Assembly (NCBI GenBank): GCA_017651265.1
Contig: JAGCDO010000025.1
Coordinates: 1-46,715, forward strand
Source: Prevotella sp.
Lineage (GTDB): Bacteria > Bacteroidota > Bacteroidia > Bacteroidales > Bacteroidaceae
Length of the DNA stretch: 46,715 nt
Direction: 5' to 3'
The notes beneath the pieces are model-generated. The model saw only the letters and a program-made list of their open reading frames with translations, was not told the origin of the DNA and made no database searches. Position 1 is the stretch's first letter. Each line of letters starts with the position of its first letter. Below are positions 1-8,183 of the stretch, one piece after another. Both the position numbers and the translations under genes were made by a program.

Positions 1-160
1 AATGGTCGAAGGAATTGACATCATCAACAACAGTACGGATTTGTCTGACGAAGGTCTGGGAAAGGAGAACAATCTCCTCTTTGAAGATGATGCCTTCGGA
101 AACATCTGGGGAGACGGGGACAGCAGCTCCAACCCCTACGACCTCTGGGGAGAGAATTAG
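1..160 (+). CDS. 3' end of small acidic Trp/Asp-rich protein (partial)
   Basis: The open frame (codons in register with position 2) enters from the left edge and ends at TAG 158-160. Its 52 visible residues align with residues 22-73 of the complete small protein at 7286-7507, with only a few substitutions (for example FGNIWGDGDSSSNPYDLWGEN against FGDIWGDTDNSSNPYDMWGEN). The ATG at position 2 is therefore internal (Met22) and the true start lies outside the window. By analogy with 7286 and 12729, a large exported protein gene should lie just upstream. No domain is recognised and the function is unknown. The coding call rests on conservation of the reading frame between two diverged DNA copies. 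Confidence 0.75.
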   Translation, partial: MVEGIDIINNSTDLSDEGLGKENNLLFEDDAFGNIWGDGDSSSNPYDLWGEN

Positions 161-757
161 GCCGAAGGCCTGAAGGCTGCAAGCAGCGTTCAAGGGCAAA
201 GCCCGTTCAAAAGCGGCTACAGCCACGTTCAAGAGCGCTGATGCGCGTTCAAGCTAAAGACGAACACGGATTGCACAGATGCAACGGATAAAATAAGACA
301 AATAGTAGTTTCTGCTATCTCTGCAATTTGGCTTCCCCTAAAGCGCCGACCGTTGGTTCTGCGGGACATAAAAAATCCGTGAGATCCGAAAGATCCGTGG
401 TCAGTAAAAAAAAGAAAGTAAATGGATAGTTTTCATTTATAGTGTTAGTATTTAGAAGTAAATAGTTTTTCATGGAAACGGGGGACGTCGTGAGACGCCT
501 CCCGCTTTTTTCGCTACGAATTAGACAAATTAGACGAATTGTCGGAGCAGTGAGCGCCAAAGATACTTGTATCAATTTGGCCGAGTCGTGACGATAATCG
601 CTGAAAGTCAATTAGGCCAAAGGGCCAAAGGATTTAATGTTTAATGTTTAATCTTTAATCTGGTAAATCCGCGGTCGCTTTAGTTCAGAAAGAAATTATC
701 ATAATTATCCCAGAAATATTATTTAATACGGAATCATAACCTTTTCCGTGTTTCCGT
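2..757. repeat. Long direct repeat, copy 1 (small-ORF 3' half plus downstream region)
   Basis: This stretch is repeated at 7350-8183. The match starts inside the small acidic ORF, runs through its stop codon and continues for about 600 nt of noncoding DNA. That DNA includes ACGGAT-type motifs (264-290, 370-402), a segment ATTTGGCTTCCCCTAAAGCG near 326-345, and a GUGA-capped hairpin at 480-511. Copy 2 has an extra block of about 95 nt just after the stop codon (around 7509-7604). I see no gene in 161-888 on either strand. Similarity returns at 785-862 against about 8625-8697. Confidence 0.85.
480..511 (+). terminator. GUGA-loop hairpin terminator (imperfect stem)
   Basis: GGGGGACGTC (480-489) pairs imperfectly with GACGCCTCCC (494-503) around a GTGA tetraloop, followed by GC and six T. 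It lies about 320 nt after the small ORF stop and is the counterpart of the perfect hairpin at 7895-7926. It probably ends the transcript of the cassette that enters from the left edge. Confidence 0.6.
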
Positions 758-888
758 CTATTTGTCCGTTTCTTCCGCTGCAAAACTACATTTTGTTCTT
801 TTGTCTAAAAACAATTATATGTTCTTATGTTATTATGTCTAATCCTTGGTCCTTTTGTCTGTAATAATGGTAGATTCTCCCTCTTTTA

Positions 889-920
889 TTTGCTACTTTC
901 ATTTGAAAAGTGTATTTTTG
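889..920 (+). promoter_or_regulatory. Bacteroidota-type promoter of the toxin-antitoxin pair
   Basis: A -33 box TTTG (889-892) is followed after 20 nt by a -7 box TATTTTTG (913-920), matching TTTG-N19-21-TAnnTTTG. The implied transcription start near 925 lies upstream of ATG 943, which supports that antitoxin start and excludes the GTG at 910. Confidence 0.7.
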
Positions 921-942
921 CAGCACGAAAATAATGTATTAT

Positions 943-1194
943 ATGGAAACACAAGATAAGAAGTACAAACAGCACGAAACGGAGCAACAAATGGCTTCCG
1001 AGCCAGTAGCCTATGCTGAGTATGGTATTCCTGAAGTTGCTATTCAAAGCATGCCTGAAGGAGTACCCCATTCTTTTGATGAAGCTATTAAAGAGATTGA
1101 AGAAGGAGAGAAAGAGTTTGAACGTGGTGAAGTGTTTACGCATCAGGAAATGATGCAAATGATCTGGGACAAGATTGAAAACTATGCAGGTTGA
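943..1194 (+). CDS. Putative antitoxin of a ParE/RelE-type module
   Basis: This 83-aa acidic protein starts METQDKKYKQHE and ends in the helix-rich GEVFTHQEMMQMIWDKIENYAG. ATG 943 is preferred because the promoter -7 box ends at 920; ATG 934, in the same frame, is the alternative. I do not recognise its DNA-binding fold from sequence. The antitoxin role is inferred from its position: short, acidic, first in the pair, with its stop (TGA 1192-1194) overlapping the toxin start by 11 nt. The usual role would be to bind and neutralise the downstream toxin and to repress the shared promoter. The pair sits alone within repeat-rich DNA, as expected for a mobile or recently gained module. Confidence 0.65.
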   Translation: METQDKKYKQHETEQQMASEPVAYAEYGIPEVAIQSMPEGVPHSFDEAIKEIEEGEKEFERGEVFTHQEMMQMIWDKIENYAG

Positions 1195-1492
1195 GTATAA
1201 TTCAAAGGCTATAAAACACATAAGCAGCACCTTCGATTACTATCTCCTAAACTATGGGAAACAAGCTTGCAAGAACCTTGCTTTGGCCATAGACAAAAAA
1301 GTTAATAGACTCGTTCGTTTCCCGGAAATTGGACACCCTGAGCCACTTTTGCGAAACAAACACATATTGTACCGCTCTATTATCATTGACAAGAACCACA
1401 AGCTTGTCTATTATATAAAAGGAAATACGATTAGAATAGCAGCTTTATGGGACATGAGGATGCATCCTAACCGATTAAGCAAGAAAATATAA
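1184..1492 (+). CDS. ParE/RelE-family toxin
   Basis: This is a 102-aa protein. Its layout is that of the ParE/RelE toxin superfamily: an N-terminal MQVEYNSKAIKHISS strand-helix, a central helical pair with NRLVRFPEIGHPEPLL, and C-terminal strands with YRSIIIDKNHKLVYYI and IRIAALWDMRMHPNRL. The motif 'RFPEIGHPEPLLRNKHILYRSIIID..HKLVYYI' is typical of Bacteroidota plasmid-stabilisation-type members. ATG 1184 is chosen over TTG 1175 because it gives the compact overlap with the antitoxin and a standard codon. Whether it acts on gyrase (ParE-like) or on mRNA at the ribosome (RelE-like) cannot be told from sequence alone. Confidence 0.8.
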   Translation: MQVEYNSKAIKHISSTFDYYLLNYGKQACKNLALAIDKKVNRLVRFPEIGHPEPLLRNKHILYRSIIIDKNHKLVYYIKGNTIRIAALWDMRMHPNRLSKKI

Positions 1493-2242
1493 TTCTCACA
1501 CTGATAACACAGATTTCTGTGTTCCCGATATTATTGACTATTGTCTTCCTCCATCACGACTCTGCAAACCCCAAACCTGCTTGGTTCTGCTCTCGCTGCT
1601 CTGTCGGTTCCGTTTCTTCCGCTATAAAACTACATTTTGTTCAATTTGAATCAAATTCTGTTCAATGTCTCGCCGAAGGCGATCCAAAAATTAACGACCA
1701 CGGATCTACCGGATCCCACGGATAACTATACATCTTGTCTAAGGACTCTATGGACTCCAAGGACTATCCGTACAATCCGTGTCATCCGTGGTCAAGTATT
1801 TATGTGTGAGATTAATTTCCGTTATTCTGATTCTTTTGACTATCGTCTTCCTCCATCACGACTTGGCAAAGCTCAAGCCTGCTTGGTTCTGCTCTCGCTG
1901 CTCTGTCGTTTCCGCTTATTCTGTTGTGAATATAATACGACCACGGATCTACCAGATTCAACGGATATATTCCTTAGTTCTTTGGTTCCTTGGTCTTAAT
2001 TAACTTTGGTCCCTTGGTTCTTTTGTCTAATTTGTTCCAATTTCTTTTACAACCACGGATTAACCTAATCTAATGGATAAAAACAAATGACAAATTAAAG
2101 GACTTTGTGATTTCCGCATTCTTTTGTGTGACCTGATTATCCGCCTGATCAGCTCAATCCGTGCTCAGTTCCCCTTTAACCTTATTATAAAAGTGCTTCT
2201 TACTGCAAGAATATTAAAATAATATAAAAAACTCATCGATTT
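1493..2242. repeat. Noncoding mosaic of short repeats upstream of the 1613-aa protein gene
   Basis: I find no convincing gene here. The stretch holds two plus-oriented copies of a repeat containing CTTCCTCCATCACGACT...GCTTGGTTCTGCTCTCGCTG (about 1531-1645 and 1811-1998). A third plus copy lies at 8451-8625, and reverse-oriented relatives lie at 528-603 and 7930-8015. ACGGAT-type motifs occur at 1691-1725, 1766-1793, 1941-1966 and 2054-2080. Runs such as CTTTGGTTCCTTGGTC recur at 1975-2030. Short open frames covering the repeat are judged chance. Confidence 0.75.
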
Positions 2243-2275
2243 TTTGGAGTTTACAAAAAAAAATATTTATATTTG
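2243..2275 (+). promoter_or_regulatory. Promoter of the large exported protein gene
   Basis: TTTG (2243-2246), a 21-nt spacer and TATATTTG (2268-2275) match the Bacteroidota consensus. The leader to ATG 2410 is about 130 nt. It contains two small hairpins: GCCTA/TAGGC at 2288-2302 and CCCC/GGGG around 2332-2342. Confidence 0.7.
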
Positions 2276-2409
2276 CCGCCGAAATATGCCTAGACTATAG
2301 GCAAGTTTATAGCGGAACATGATCATCACCCCCCAAAAGGGGAACATCATTAACTCAGTTATTGATAATAAAAATTTAATAAGAACAACTAATAACAACT
2401 CAAAGTATT

Positions 2410-5400
2410 ATGAAGAGATTATTTACTTTAATCGCACTAGTCTGTCTGGTGGGTGTTAATCTACTGGCACAGGAAACTGTAACAATAGATTTCCGTGATT
2501 TCAGTGTTTCATATTATGGTGATTCTCAACTTGAAATTGACGAAAACGGTTATCTCGTATCCTTATCAGAGGAAGGCAAGGAAACTAGGTATTTCCCTGA
2601 GGGCAGTATTTCTGTGGAAGACCCCAATGCTTGGCAGATTGGACACGACCAAGGCCATAATAACGCTTCTTACTTACAGAGAAAAGCAAATGTCGGTGAC
2701 CAGTCTGTATTTATCCATAACTTGAATCTTGGTGACAAGGTATACTTATATGTAACCAACGACAATTGTTACAATGTATCACGTATTACCGATCTAGCAC
2801 CAAATAGAGTATTAACGTATGGCAACTTTGTTACCGTGAACGTTCCTGGCACCATGGAGATTTCCATGAGAGCAGACTATGCTGGTATAGATTATATAAG
2901 GATTGAAAAGGCAGCGCAATCGAGCAATAATAATGTTGCTGAATATACCTACGACCCTGGCATTGAGTCGTACGACTTATATTGGGTTAATAGGTATGTT
3001 AATAATAGTGATATTGATTATACTGACTTGTACGCATCTTTCCCTCTGGACTACAATGACTTAGATGCTATTATCATTACGAACCTGACTGATGGTACAC
3101 CGCTGAACAAGCGAATCGCTATCAGCGAAGCGAAAGATGGTGATAACACTTTAAGGCCATGGACTTTTACTTGGCGAAATGAATTACAAAACCAAAACGG
3201 AAATGAAAGCCAAGGTTTACTGAACCGTTGGTCATGGCACAACTTCAGTATATGTGATCTGAAAGCAGGCGACCGTGTGGTTCTTACCCTCTACAATCGA
3301 GATTATAATGGTGAAGGTAATGTTGGTCATGCCAAGATCGGAAGTAAACAGAATGGTGGTAATGTAGATGGAACGATTGAATACCGTGGCTGTGCAGGTT
3401 TCATGGATCTCAACGACAACGGTGTTCAAGATGAAGGTGAACCAACTATATCAGCAGGAATGAACCTCGAAGGTAATGAAACACAGTATCATGATCTTAT
3501 AACCTATCCTATTACAGTGACGGAAGACGGACACCTGGACTTTGCCTTTGATGAAAACGTACTTCTTAAAAAAGTAGAGATCTATTCTGACCATAAGGCA
3601 TCGATGGTTCACAAATACAACGGTTCTCTTGAGGCTGGCTATACATCCTATTTCAATATTACCGGTCAGTTAGAGACTAAACAGCATGTTATTCCCGGTG
3701 GCTTGCAGGTGCATGTGGGTAATGATGATGAGGATCAGCACGCCACTGTGGTGGCTTCTGCCTACACACCAGTGGTAAGTATCTACGACGAGAACCACTA
3801 CAAGATCGCAAGGAACGACAATAGTACGGGACTTTTCAGTGGAGATCTCACCACCAACCTTCCTACTAATGGAACCTACTACAAATTTGTTCCTGAAATA
3901 AGTGGTTCCATGGATATTAAATTCTATACATCGAGTATCAATTACCTATGGTATGGAGCGGATGGTCTCTACCGCGACGGCTCTAATACTTCCAATGAGT
4001 ATGCAAGTAATGCATCATGTCCGTACTATCTGATAGATGTTGATGAAAATGGAATTACGAGCATTAAGAAACAGTTTTTCTATAATGGTAATCAGTTGAT
4101 AGATAATGATAATTGGAGTAATATCAACGTAGTAGCCGGACACACCTACTACTTGTTTGGTGGCTGGCAAAATGGGGCAACGGCATCCAACTACACCGAC
4201 TGGGTTCCTAATGAAAATAAAAAATCCCGGTATTTCGCAGGTGTACCCAAGTTGCTTGAAGTAACCTACAGAGCTGAAAAGTTGGTGTATCCGCTTGCCA
4301 AGTGGGTGCCGGAAAGAACTGGTGCTGATGACGATCTTGCCACTGTTAAGGGCTACAGTAATGTGAAAGTGAAGAAGATGTCGGACAATATCCAGTCTTG
4401 TGAACCATACCTTCAAGATGGGAAATTAAAGATCAAAAACATAGTGCTTAAGGATAATAGTATTGGCGGCGGTGTCATCCTTATCGAGGTGACAGATAAC
4501 CCCAACAGCTATAACCGTGCCGACCCCGTATTCGCACTTACCGTGGCTTACGATGCCTCATATAACTCAGCTTCTAACATACCTGAGGCACAAAGAGGTC
4601 ATACGTGGGACTTCTCAACCAAACAGCTGAACGGACTGCAGTGGAAGAACACCTATAGCACCTATGCTGTCGTGACTCCGTTCGGTACCAGCGATGATCC
4701 GAATTCACTTCTCAACGACGAAATGAACTGGACAGACAGTCACGGAATTCAAAACTCCGACTGGACATTCAACTACCGCTTAAGGACTCAAGATAACAAC
4801 TACGACCCGCAGTTCGTGAACAACTACGACATGGTTGGCGACAACGCTGATATGGTGTGGGACTCTGAGGGTATGGTCATTCTGGCCAACTTCACCAAGA
4901 ACAGTATCTATAACGAATTTACTAATAGCAATAATAATGAAGTTCAGCACACCGAGGAAACCGACCCCGACCGTTACGTGGGTATTTGGCCTAACGCTGG
5001 TGATGGTCTCGAGAGTGAGTTCTTGATTCCATGGCTTAACAAGGACGACCGCGTGATTATATACATGGGTAGCGGTACAGGTCCTGAAAGTGAGACAAAA
5101 GAGATGGTGTTCAACATCACCAATGCCCTCGATGCTGAGCATAATGAAATCTCTGCAACAGATAACTATGTGGCAGGCGGTTCCCATTGGGATGGTGCTA
5201 CGGGTGATCCATACTACCGTGGCTGCTACCACTTCTTCGCAAAAGAAGATGGCGACATGCGTTTCAAACTGGTGGGCGGTACTATGTGCAAGATCTACAA
5301 GATCCAGATCTACCACGGTGACCGCATCAACACCAATGAAATCAAGGGTGCAACTGCTACCGACAAGTTCCTGCTGTGGAGCAGGGATAACGATCCCAAC

Positions 5401-7251
5401 GACAACACAGGTAAAGACATCGGTCCCACCTACAACTGGACGCTGAACTACTTCGGTAAGGATCAGAAAATTGCAGACGGATCCAATGGCGTGAAGAACG
5501 GAATCGTTGAGCTTCAAGCTACCAAGATCAAGAGTGGAGCCAACATTAATGACAATGGGTTCACCACCAGTAATGTTACCGATCCGACTCAACCACTATA
5601 CAACACCTTCACCTATCAGCATGACTATGGTCAGATAGGTACATTCCGTATGCGTGGCAAGGACATGGAGAAGAACATGAAGTACGTGGCCGACTACGGT
5701 GACCATAACGTGACCGTTGCCTATCAGGAGACACAGACGTATCCCTACACTTGGGACTTCATGGATATGATTGGCTATAGTGTTTCTCACTTCTCTAATG
5801 AAGATGCAATTGGTATAGGATCTTCCATTACAACTAATAAACCCACCTGGTTTATCAGCGATGATGATTGGAATCTATCTTATGAGAAGAGTTCAACAGA
5901 CCTCTCTCTCTGGGAAAAACTTTCCGGTAATAATCCCGCCTACGACCTGCGCCTGAACAGTCAGAAGGAACAAGGAGATGGTGATCTGAAGGAGAAAGAC
6001 AATATCTTTGAGACGGCCAAGGACATTCCTCTCGGCGGTGGTAACCAGGTATGGGCAAACGGAGCTGTGGTTCCCGAAACACAAGGTCTCTGGTTCTACT
6101 CATATAATAACAACCAGAACAATGGTAAATGGGGTATTAACAGCGACGGTATGGATTTTGGCGGAACCAGTAAAGATGTTCTGAAGGTAGTGGTTCCGAA
6201 TGTTCCTGCTAATGCGGCAGTATATCTGCGCATGGTGAAGAATAGAGAAGTAGGTCCTGATTATGCCTATGAGTTCAAGGGTGGAAATACAAATCTCGAA
6301 ACCTACGGACCCATTCAGGTTGATGGAACCAACGAGTATATCCTGGCCATCATGAATAAGGGAACAGCCAAGCGGCACCTCACCCTCTCCATTGCCGGCT
6401 ATAGACTGAAGAAGCTCGCTGTATCTACCGATCCTAAGAAAATTGGTTCTACCGGCTACGCTACCGAGAGTCGTGCAGAGGGAGTTGGTATCGACCATAA
6501 CCTGACCGCCTACCTGACTGGTAAGGATATCAAGGCTTATACGGGTGCCATCAATGCTGATAACACCCAGCTCGTGATGACGCAGTTCGGTGCTACCGAG
6601 ACGAGTGCCAAGATTCTGCCTGCTGCTACTGACGGCGACAGCAACGGTTGCATCCTGCATCACAGCGACGGGGCTGTAAGCATTCTCAACGGCGGTTTCC
6701 ATGTGTTCGTTCCAGATATGCACGACAAGATCAATTCCGACAGAATGGTGAACACCACTACTAATGTGATGAAGTCGTTCCTGCCCGGAACCACCGATGC
6801 CTCCACCAAGGGTTTTCTGGGTGCAACAGCTGGTGATAACACGAACCTGGTGCTGACTGCAAAGAAGTACAGCTATGGTACAAATGGCTCGACGGTTCAA
6901 TCGGGTACTGAAGTGAACTTCGTACGTGTCGATCCTAACGGTAATAATAATCAAGGTGCTTCACTGAGCTACTGCAGCGCCTACCTGCAGCTACCTACCA
7001 GCGTGATGGTTCCTCTTACTGGCAGTAGTAACGGTGGTAACGCTAAGCTGAGCATTGTGTTCGTGGATGAACTGTTCGGCGAGGTTAGCCAGGGTATTGC
7101 AACAGGAATTGTAGATCTGTCGCCTGCTACCGGCAACAACCCAGCTGCAATGGAGGCCGAGTGGTATAACCTGAGCGGTCAGAAACTCAACGGACAGCCC
7201 ACCGAGAAGGGCATGTACATCGTGAACGGTAAGAAAGTGTTAGTGAAATAA
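2410..7251 (+). CDS. Very large exported protein with Por-type C-terminal sorting-like tail
   Basis: This 1613-aa protein starts with a signal peptide (MKRLFTLIALVCLVGVNLLAQ, cleavage expected near residue 21). Its C-terminus (about residues 1580-1613) reads WYNLSGQKLNGQ..EKGMYIVNGKKVLVK, the short beta-rich tail common on Prevotella surface proteins and often annotated as a type IX secretion target region. The body is rich in Asn, Asp, Gly and Tyr and shows repeated beta-sandwich-like modules with TWDFSTKQ (around residue 731) and YTWDFMDM (around residue 1112). I see no catalytic motif. It has its own promoter, and the small acidic ORF follows 34 nt after the stop. An adhesin, matrix or glycan-binding role is plausible but unproven. 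Long antisense open frames inside it are shadows. Confidence 0.9.
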   Translation: MKRLFTLIALVCLVGVNLLAQETVTIDFRDFSVSYYGDSQLEIDENGYLVSLSEEGKETRYFPEGSISVEDPNAWQIGHDQGHNNASYLQRKANVGDQSVFIHNLNLGDKVYLYVTNDNCYNVSRITDLAPNRVLTYGNFVTVNVPGTMEISMRADYAGIDYIRIEKAAQSSNNNVAEYTYDPGIESYDLYWVNRYVNNSDIDYTDLYASFPLDYNDLDAIIITNLTDGTPLNKRIAISEAKDGDNTLRPWTFTWRNELQNQNGNESQGLLNRWSWHNFSICDLKAGDRVVLTLYNRDYNGEGNVGHAKIGSKQNGGNVDGTIEYRGCAGFMDLNDNGVQDEGEPTISAGMNLEGNETQYHDLITYPITVTEDGHLDFAFDENVLLKKVEIYSDHKASMVHKYNGSLEAGYTSYFNITGQLETKQHVIPGGLQVHVGNDDEDQHATVVASAYTPVVSIYDENHYKIARNDNSTGLFSGDLTTNLPTNGTYYKFVPEISGSMDIKFYTSSINYLWYGADGLYRDGSNTSNEYASNASCPYYLIDVDENGITSIKKQFFYNGNQLIDNDNWSNINVVAGHTYYLFGGWQNGATASNYTDWVPNENKKSRYFAGVPKLLEVTYRAEKLVYPLAKWVPERTGADDDLATVKGYSNVKVKKMSDNIQSCEPYLQDGKLKIKNIVLKDNSIGGGVILIEVTDNPNSYNRADPVFALTVAYDASYNSASNIPEAQRGHTWDFSTKQLNGLQWKNTYSTYAVVTPFGTSDDPNSLLNDEMNWTDSHGIQNSDWTFNYRLRTQDNNYDPQFVNNYDMVGDNADMVWDSEGMVILANFTKNSIYNEFTNSNNNEVQHTEETDPDRYVGIWPNAGDGLESEFLIPWLNKDDRVIIYMGSGTGPESETKEMVFNITNALDAEHNEISATDNYVAGGSHWDGATGDPYYRGCYHFFAKEDGDMRFKLVGGTMCKIYKIQIYHGDRINTNEIKGATATDKFLLWSRDNDPNDNTGKDIGPTYNWTLNYFGKDQKIADGSNGVKNGIVELQATKIKSGANINDNGFTTSNVTDPTQPLYNTFTYQHDYGQIGTFRMRGKDMEKNMKYVADYGDHNVTVAYQETQTYPYTWDFMDMIGYSVSHFSNEDAIGIGSSITTNKPTWFISDDDWNLSYEKSSTDLSLWEKLSGNNPAYDLRLNSQKEQGDGDLKEKDNIFETAKDIPLGGGNQVWANGAVVPETQGLWFYSYNNNQNNGKWGINSDGMDFGGTSKDVLKVVVPNVPANAAVYLRMVKNREVGPDYAYEFKGGNTNLETYGPIQVDGTNEYILAIMNKGTAKRHLTLSIAGYRLKKLAVSTDPKKIGSTGYATESRAEGVGIDHNLTAYLTGKDIKAYTGAINADNTQLVMTQFGATETSAKILPAATDGDSNGCILHHSDGAVSILNGGFHVFVPDMHDKINSDRMVNTTTNVMKSFLPGTTDASTKGFLGATAGDNTNLVLTAKKYSYGTNGSTVQSGTEVNFVRVDPNGNNNQGASLSYCSAYLQLPTSVMVPLTGSSNGGNAKLSIVFVDELFGEVSQGIATGIVDLSPATGNNPAAMEAEWYNLSGQKLNGQPTEKGMYIVNGKKVLVK

Positions 7252-7285
7252 GTAACGGTATAAATATAAGGAAAGGAACAGAACA

Positions 7286-7507
7286 ATGAAAAAGATATAT
7301 TTAAGTCCCGTTACTGAAACGGTCAACGTGAAACTCTTCGGGTCTGTAATGGACGAAGGCATTGACATCATCAACAACAGTACGGATGTGTCTGACGAAG
7401 GTCTGGGAAAGGAGAACAACCTCCTCTTTGAAGATGATGCCTTCGGAGACATCTGGGGAGACACAGACAACAGCTCCAACCCCTACGACATGTGGGGAGA
7501 GAATTAG
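7286..7507 (+). CDS. Small acidic Trp/Asp-rich protein paired with the upstream large protein
   Basis: This 73-aa protein begins MKKIYLSPVTETVNVKLFGSV and ends DNSSNPYDMWGEN. The basic N-terminus with PVTE, followed by a strongly acidic tail ending in Trp-Gly-Glu-Asn, resembles the separate small protein at 12729-12968 (MKKYVKPVTELFRTDMENFV ... WGDLWDWD). Its residues 22-73 are nearly repeated at the window start. It has no convincing signal peptide or known domain. Its place 34 nt behind a large exported protein gene, with A/G-rich sequence before the ATG, implies co-transcription. Possible roles are a chaperone or secretion partner, or a secreted peptide precursor; none can be shown here. 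Confidence 0.85.
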   Translation: MKKIYLSPVTETVNVKLFGSVMDEGIDIINNSTDVSDEGLGKENNLLFEDDAFGDIWGDTDNSSNPYDMWGEN

Positions 7508-7508
7508 G

Positions 7509-7604
7509 CTACGCCAGTTGACAGTTCTTCGCGAAGCGAAGCGGCAGAGCCGAGCGGACAATTGACAGTTGACAGTTGTTCGCAAAGTGAAGCGGCAGAG
7601 CCGA
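7509..7604. repeat. Two tandem copies of a TTGACAGTT/AAGCGGCAGAGCCGAG element
   Basis: Two copies of a roughly 45-nt element (about 7518-7563 and 7568-7604) contain TTGACAGTT, TTCGC, an AGCGAAGCGG-like core and GCAGAGCCGAG. A third copy follows the metF stop codon at 25777-25825. The core TTCGCGAAGCGAAG can fold back on itself. It is a dispersed intergenic repeat absent from copy 1 of the long direct repeat. Confidence 0.7.
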
Positions 7605-7894
7605 GAGGCCGAAGGCTGCAAGCAGCGTTCAAGGGCAAAGCCCGTTCAAAAGCGCTGATGCGCGTTCAAGTCAAAGACGAACACGGATTGCACAGATGCA
7701 ACGGATAAAATAAGACAAATAGTAGTTTCTGCTATCTCTGCAATTTGGCTTCCCCTAAAGCGCCGACCGTTGGTTCTGCGGGACATAAAAATCCGTAAGA
7801 TCCGAAAGATCCGTGGTCAGTAATAAAAGAAAGTAAATGGATAGTTTTCATTTATAGTGTTAGTATTTAGAAGTAAATAGTTTTTCATGGAAGT

Positions 7895-7926
7895 GGGGAC
7901 GTCGTGATGACGTCCCCCGCTTTTTT
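7895..7926 (+). terminator. Strong hairpin terminator of the large/small protein unit
   Basis: GGGGACGTC (7895-7903) pairs perfectly with GACGTCCCC (7909-7917) around GTGAT, followed by CGC and six T (7921-7926). It lies about 390 nt after the small ORF stop, implying an unusually long 3' untranslated region. It is the counterpart of the imperfect hairpin at 480-511. Confidence 0.75.
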
Positions 7927-8183
7927 CGCTACGAATTAGACTAATTAGACGAATTGTCGGAGCAGTGAGCGCCAAAGATACTTGTATCAATTTGGCCGAG
8001 TCGTGACGATAATCGCTGAAAGTCAATTAGGCCAAAGGGCCAAAGGATTTAATGTTTAATCTTTAATCTGGTAAATTCGTGGTCGCTTTAGTTCAGAAAG
8101 AAATTATCATAATTATCATAATTATCCCAGAAATATTATTTAATACGGAATACATAGCCTTTTCCGTGTTTCCGATATTATTC

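Larger units (their letters stand above)
7350..8183. repeat. Long direct repeat, copy 2
   Basis: This is the second copy of the repeat at 2-757, starting within the small acidic ORF. It carries an extra block of about 95 nt (around 7509-7604) made of two tandem elements of the type TTGACAGTT-TTCGC-AGCGAAGCGGCAGAGCCGAG, also found at 25777-25825. The segment 7743-7782 (ATTTGGCTTCCCCTAAAGCG...) is repeated in inverted orientation at 8377-8417. No gene is seen between 7508 and 8750. Confidence 0.85.

Noticed and set aside
315-611. Minus-strand open frames repeated at 7817-8026 (MTFSDYRHDSAKLIQ...)
   Set aside because: They run through the terminator hairpin and repeat DNA; the similarity is explained by the DNA duplication.
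1519-2003. Plus-strand short open frames with HHDSANPKPAWFCSRCS / HHDLAKLKPAWFCSRCS (also 8426-8626)
   Set aside because: They follow a DNA repeat; frames differ around it, no ribosome site or promoter, and the reverse-oriented copies would not encode the same protein.
254-2080. CRISPR array for the ACGGAT repeats
   Set aside because: The repeats are too short (6-8 nt core), spacing about 11 nt with no unique 30-nt spacers, and no cas genes are present.
4780-5592. 270-codon minus-strand open frame inside the 1613-aa gene (also 6100-6954)
   Set aside because: Antisense shadows of a strongly coding plus frame with signal peptide and C-terminal tail; no start signal or recognisable domain.
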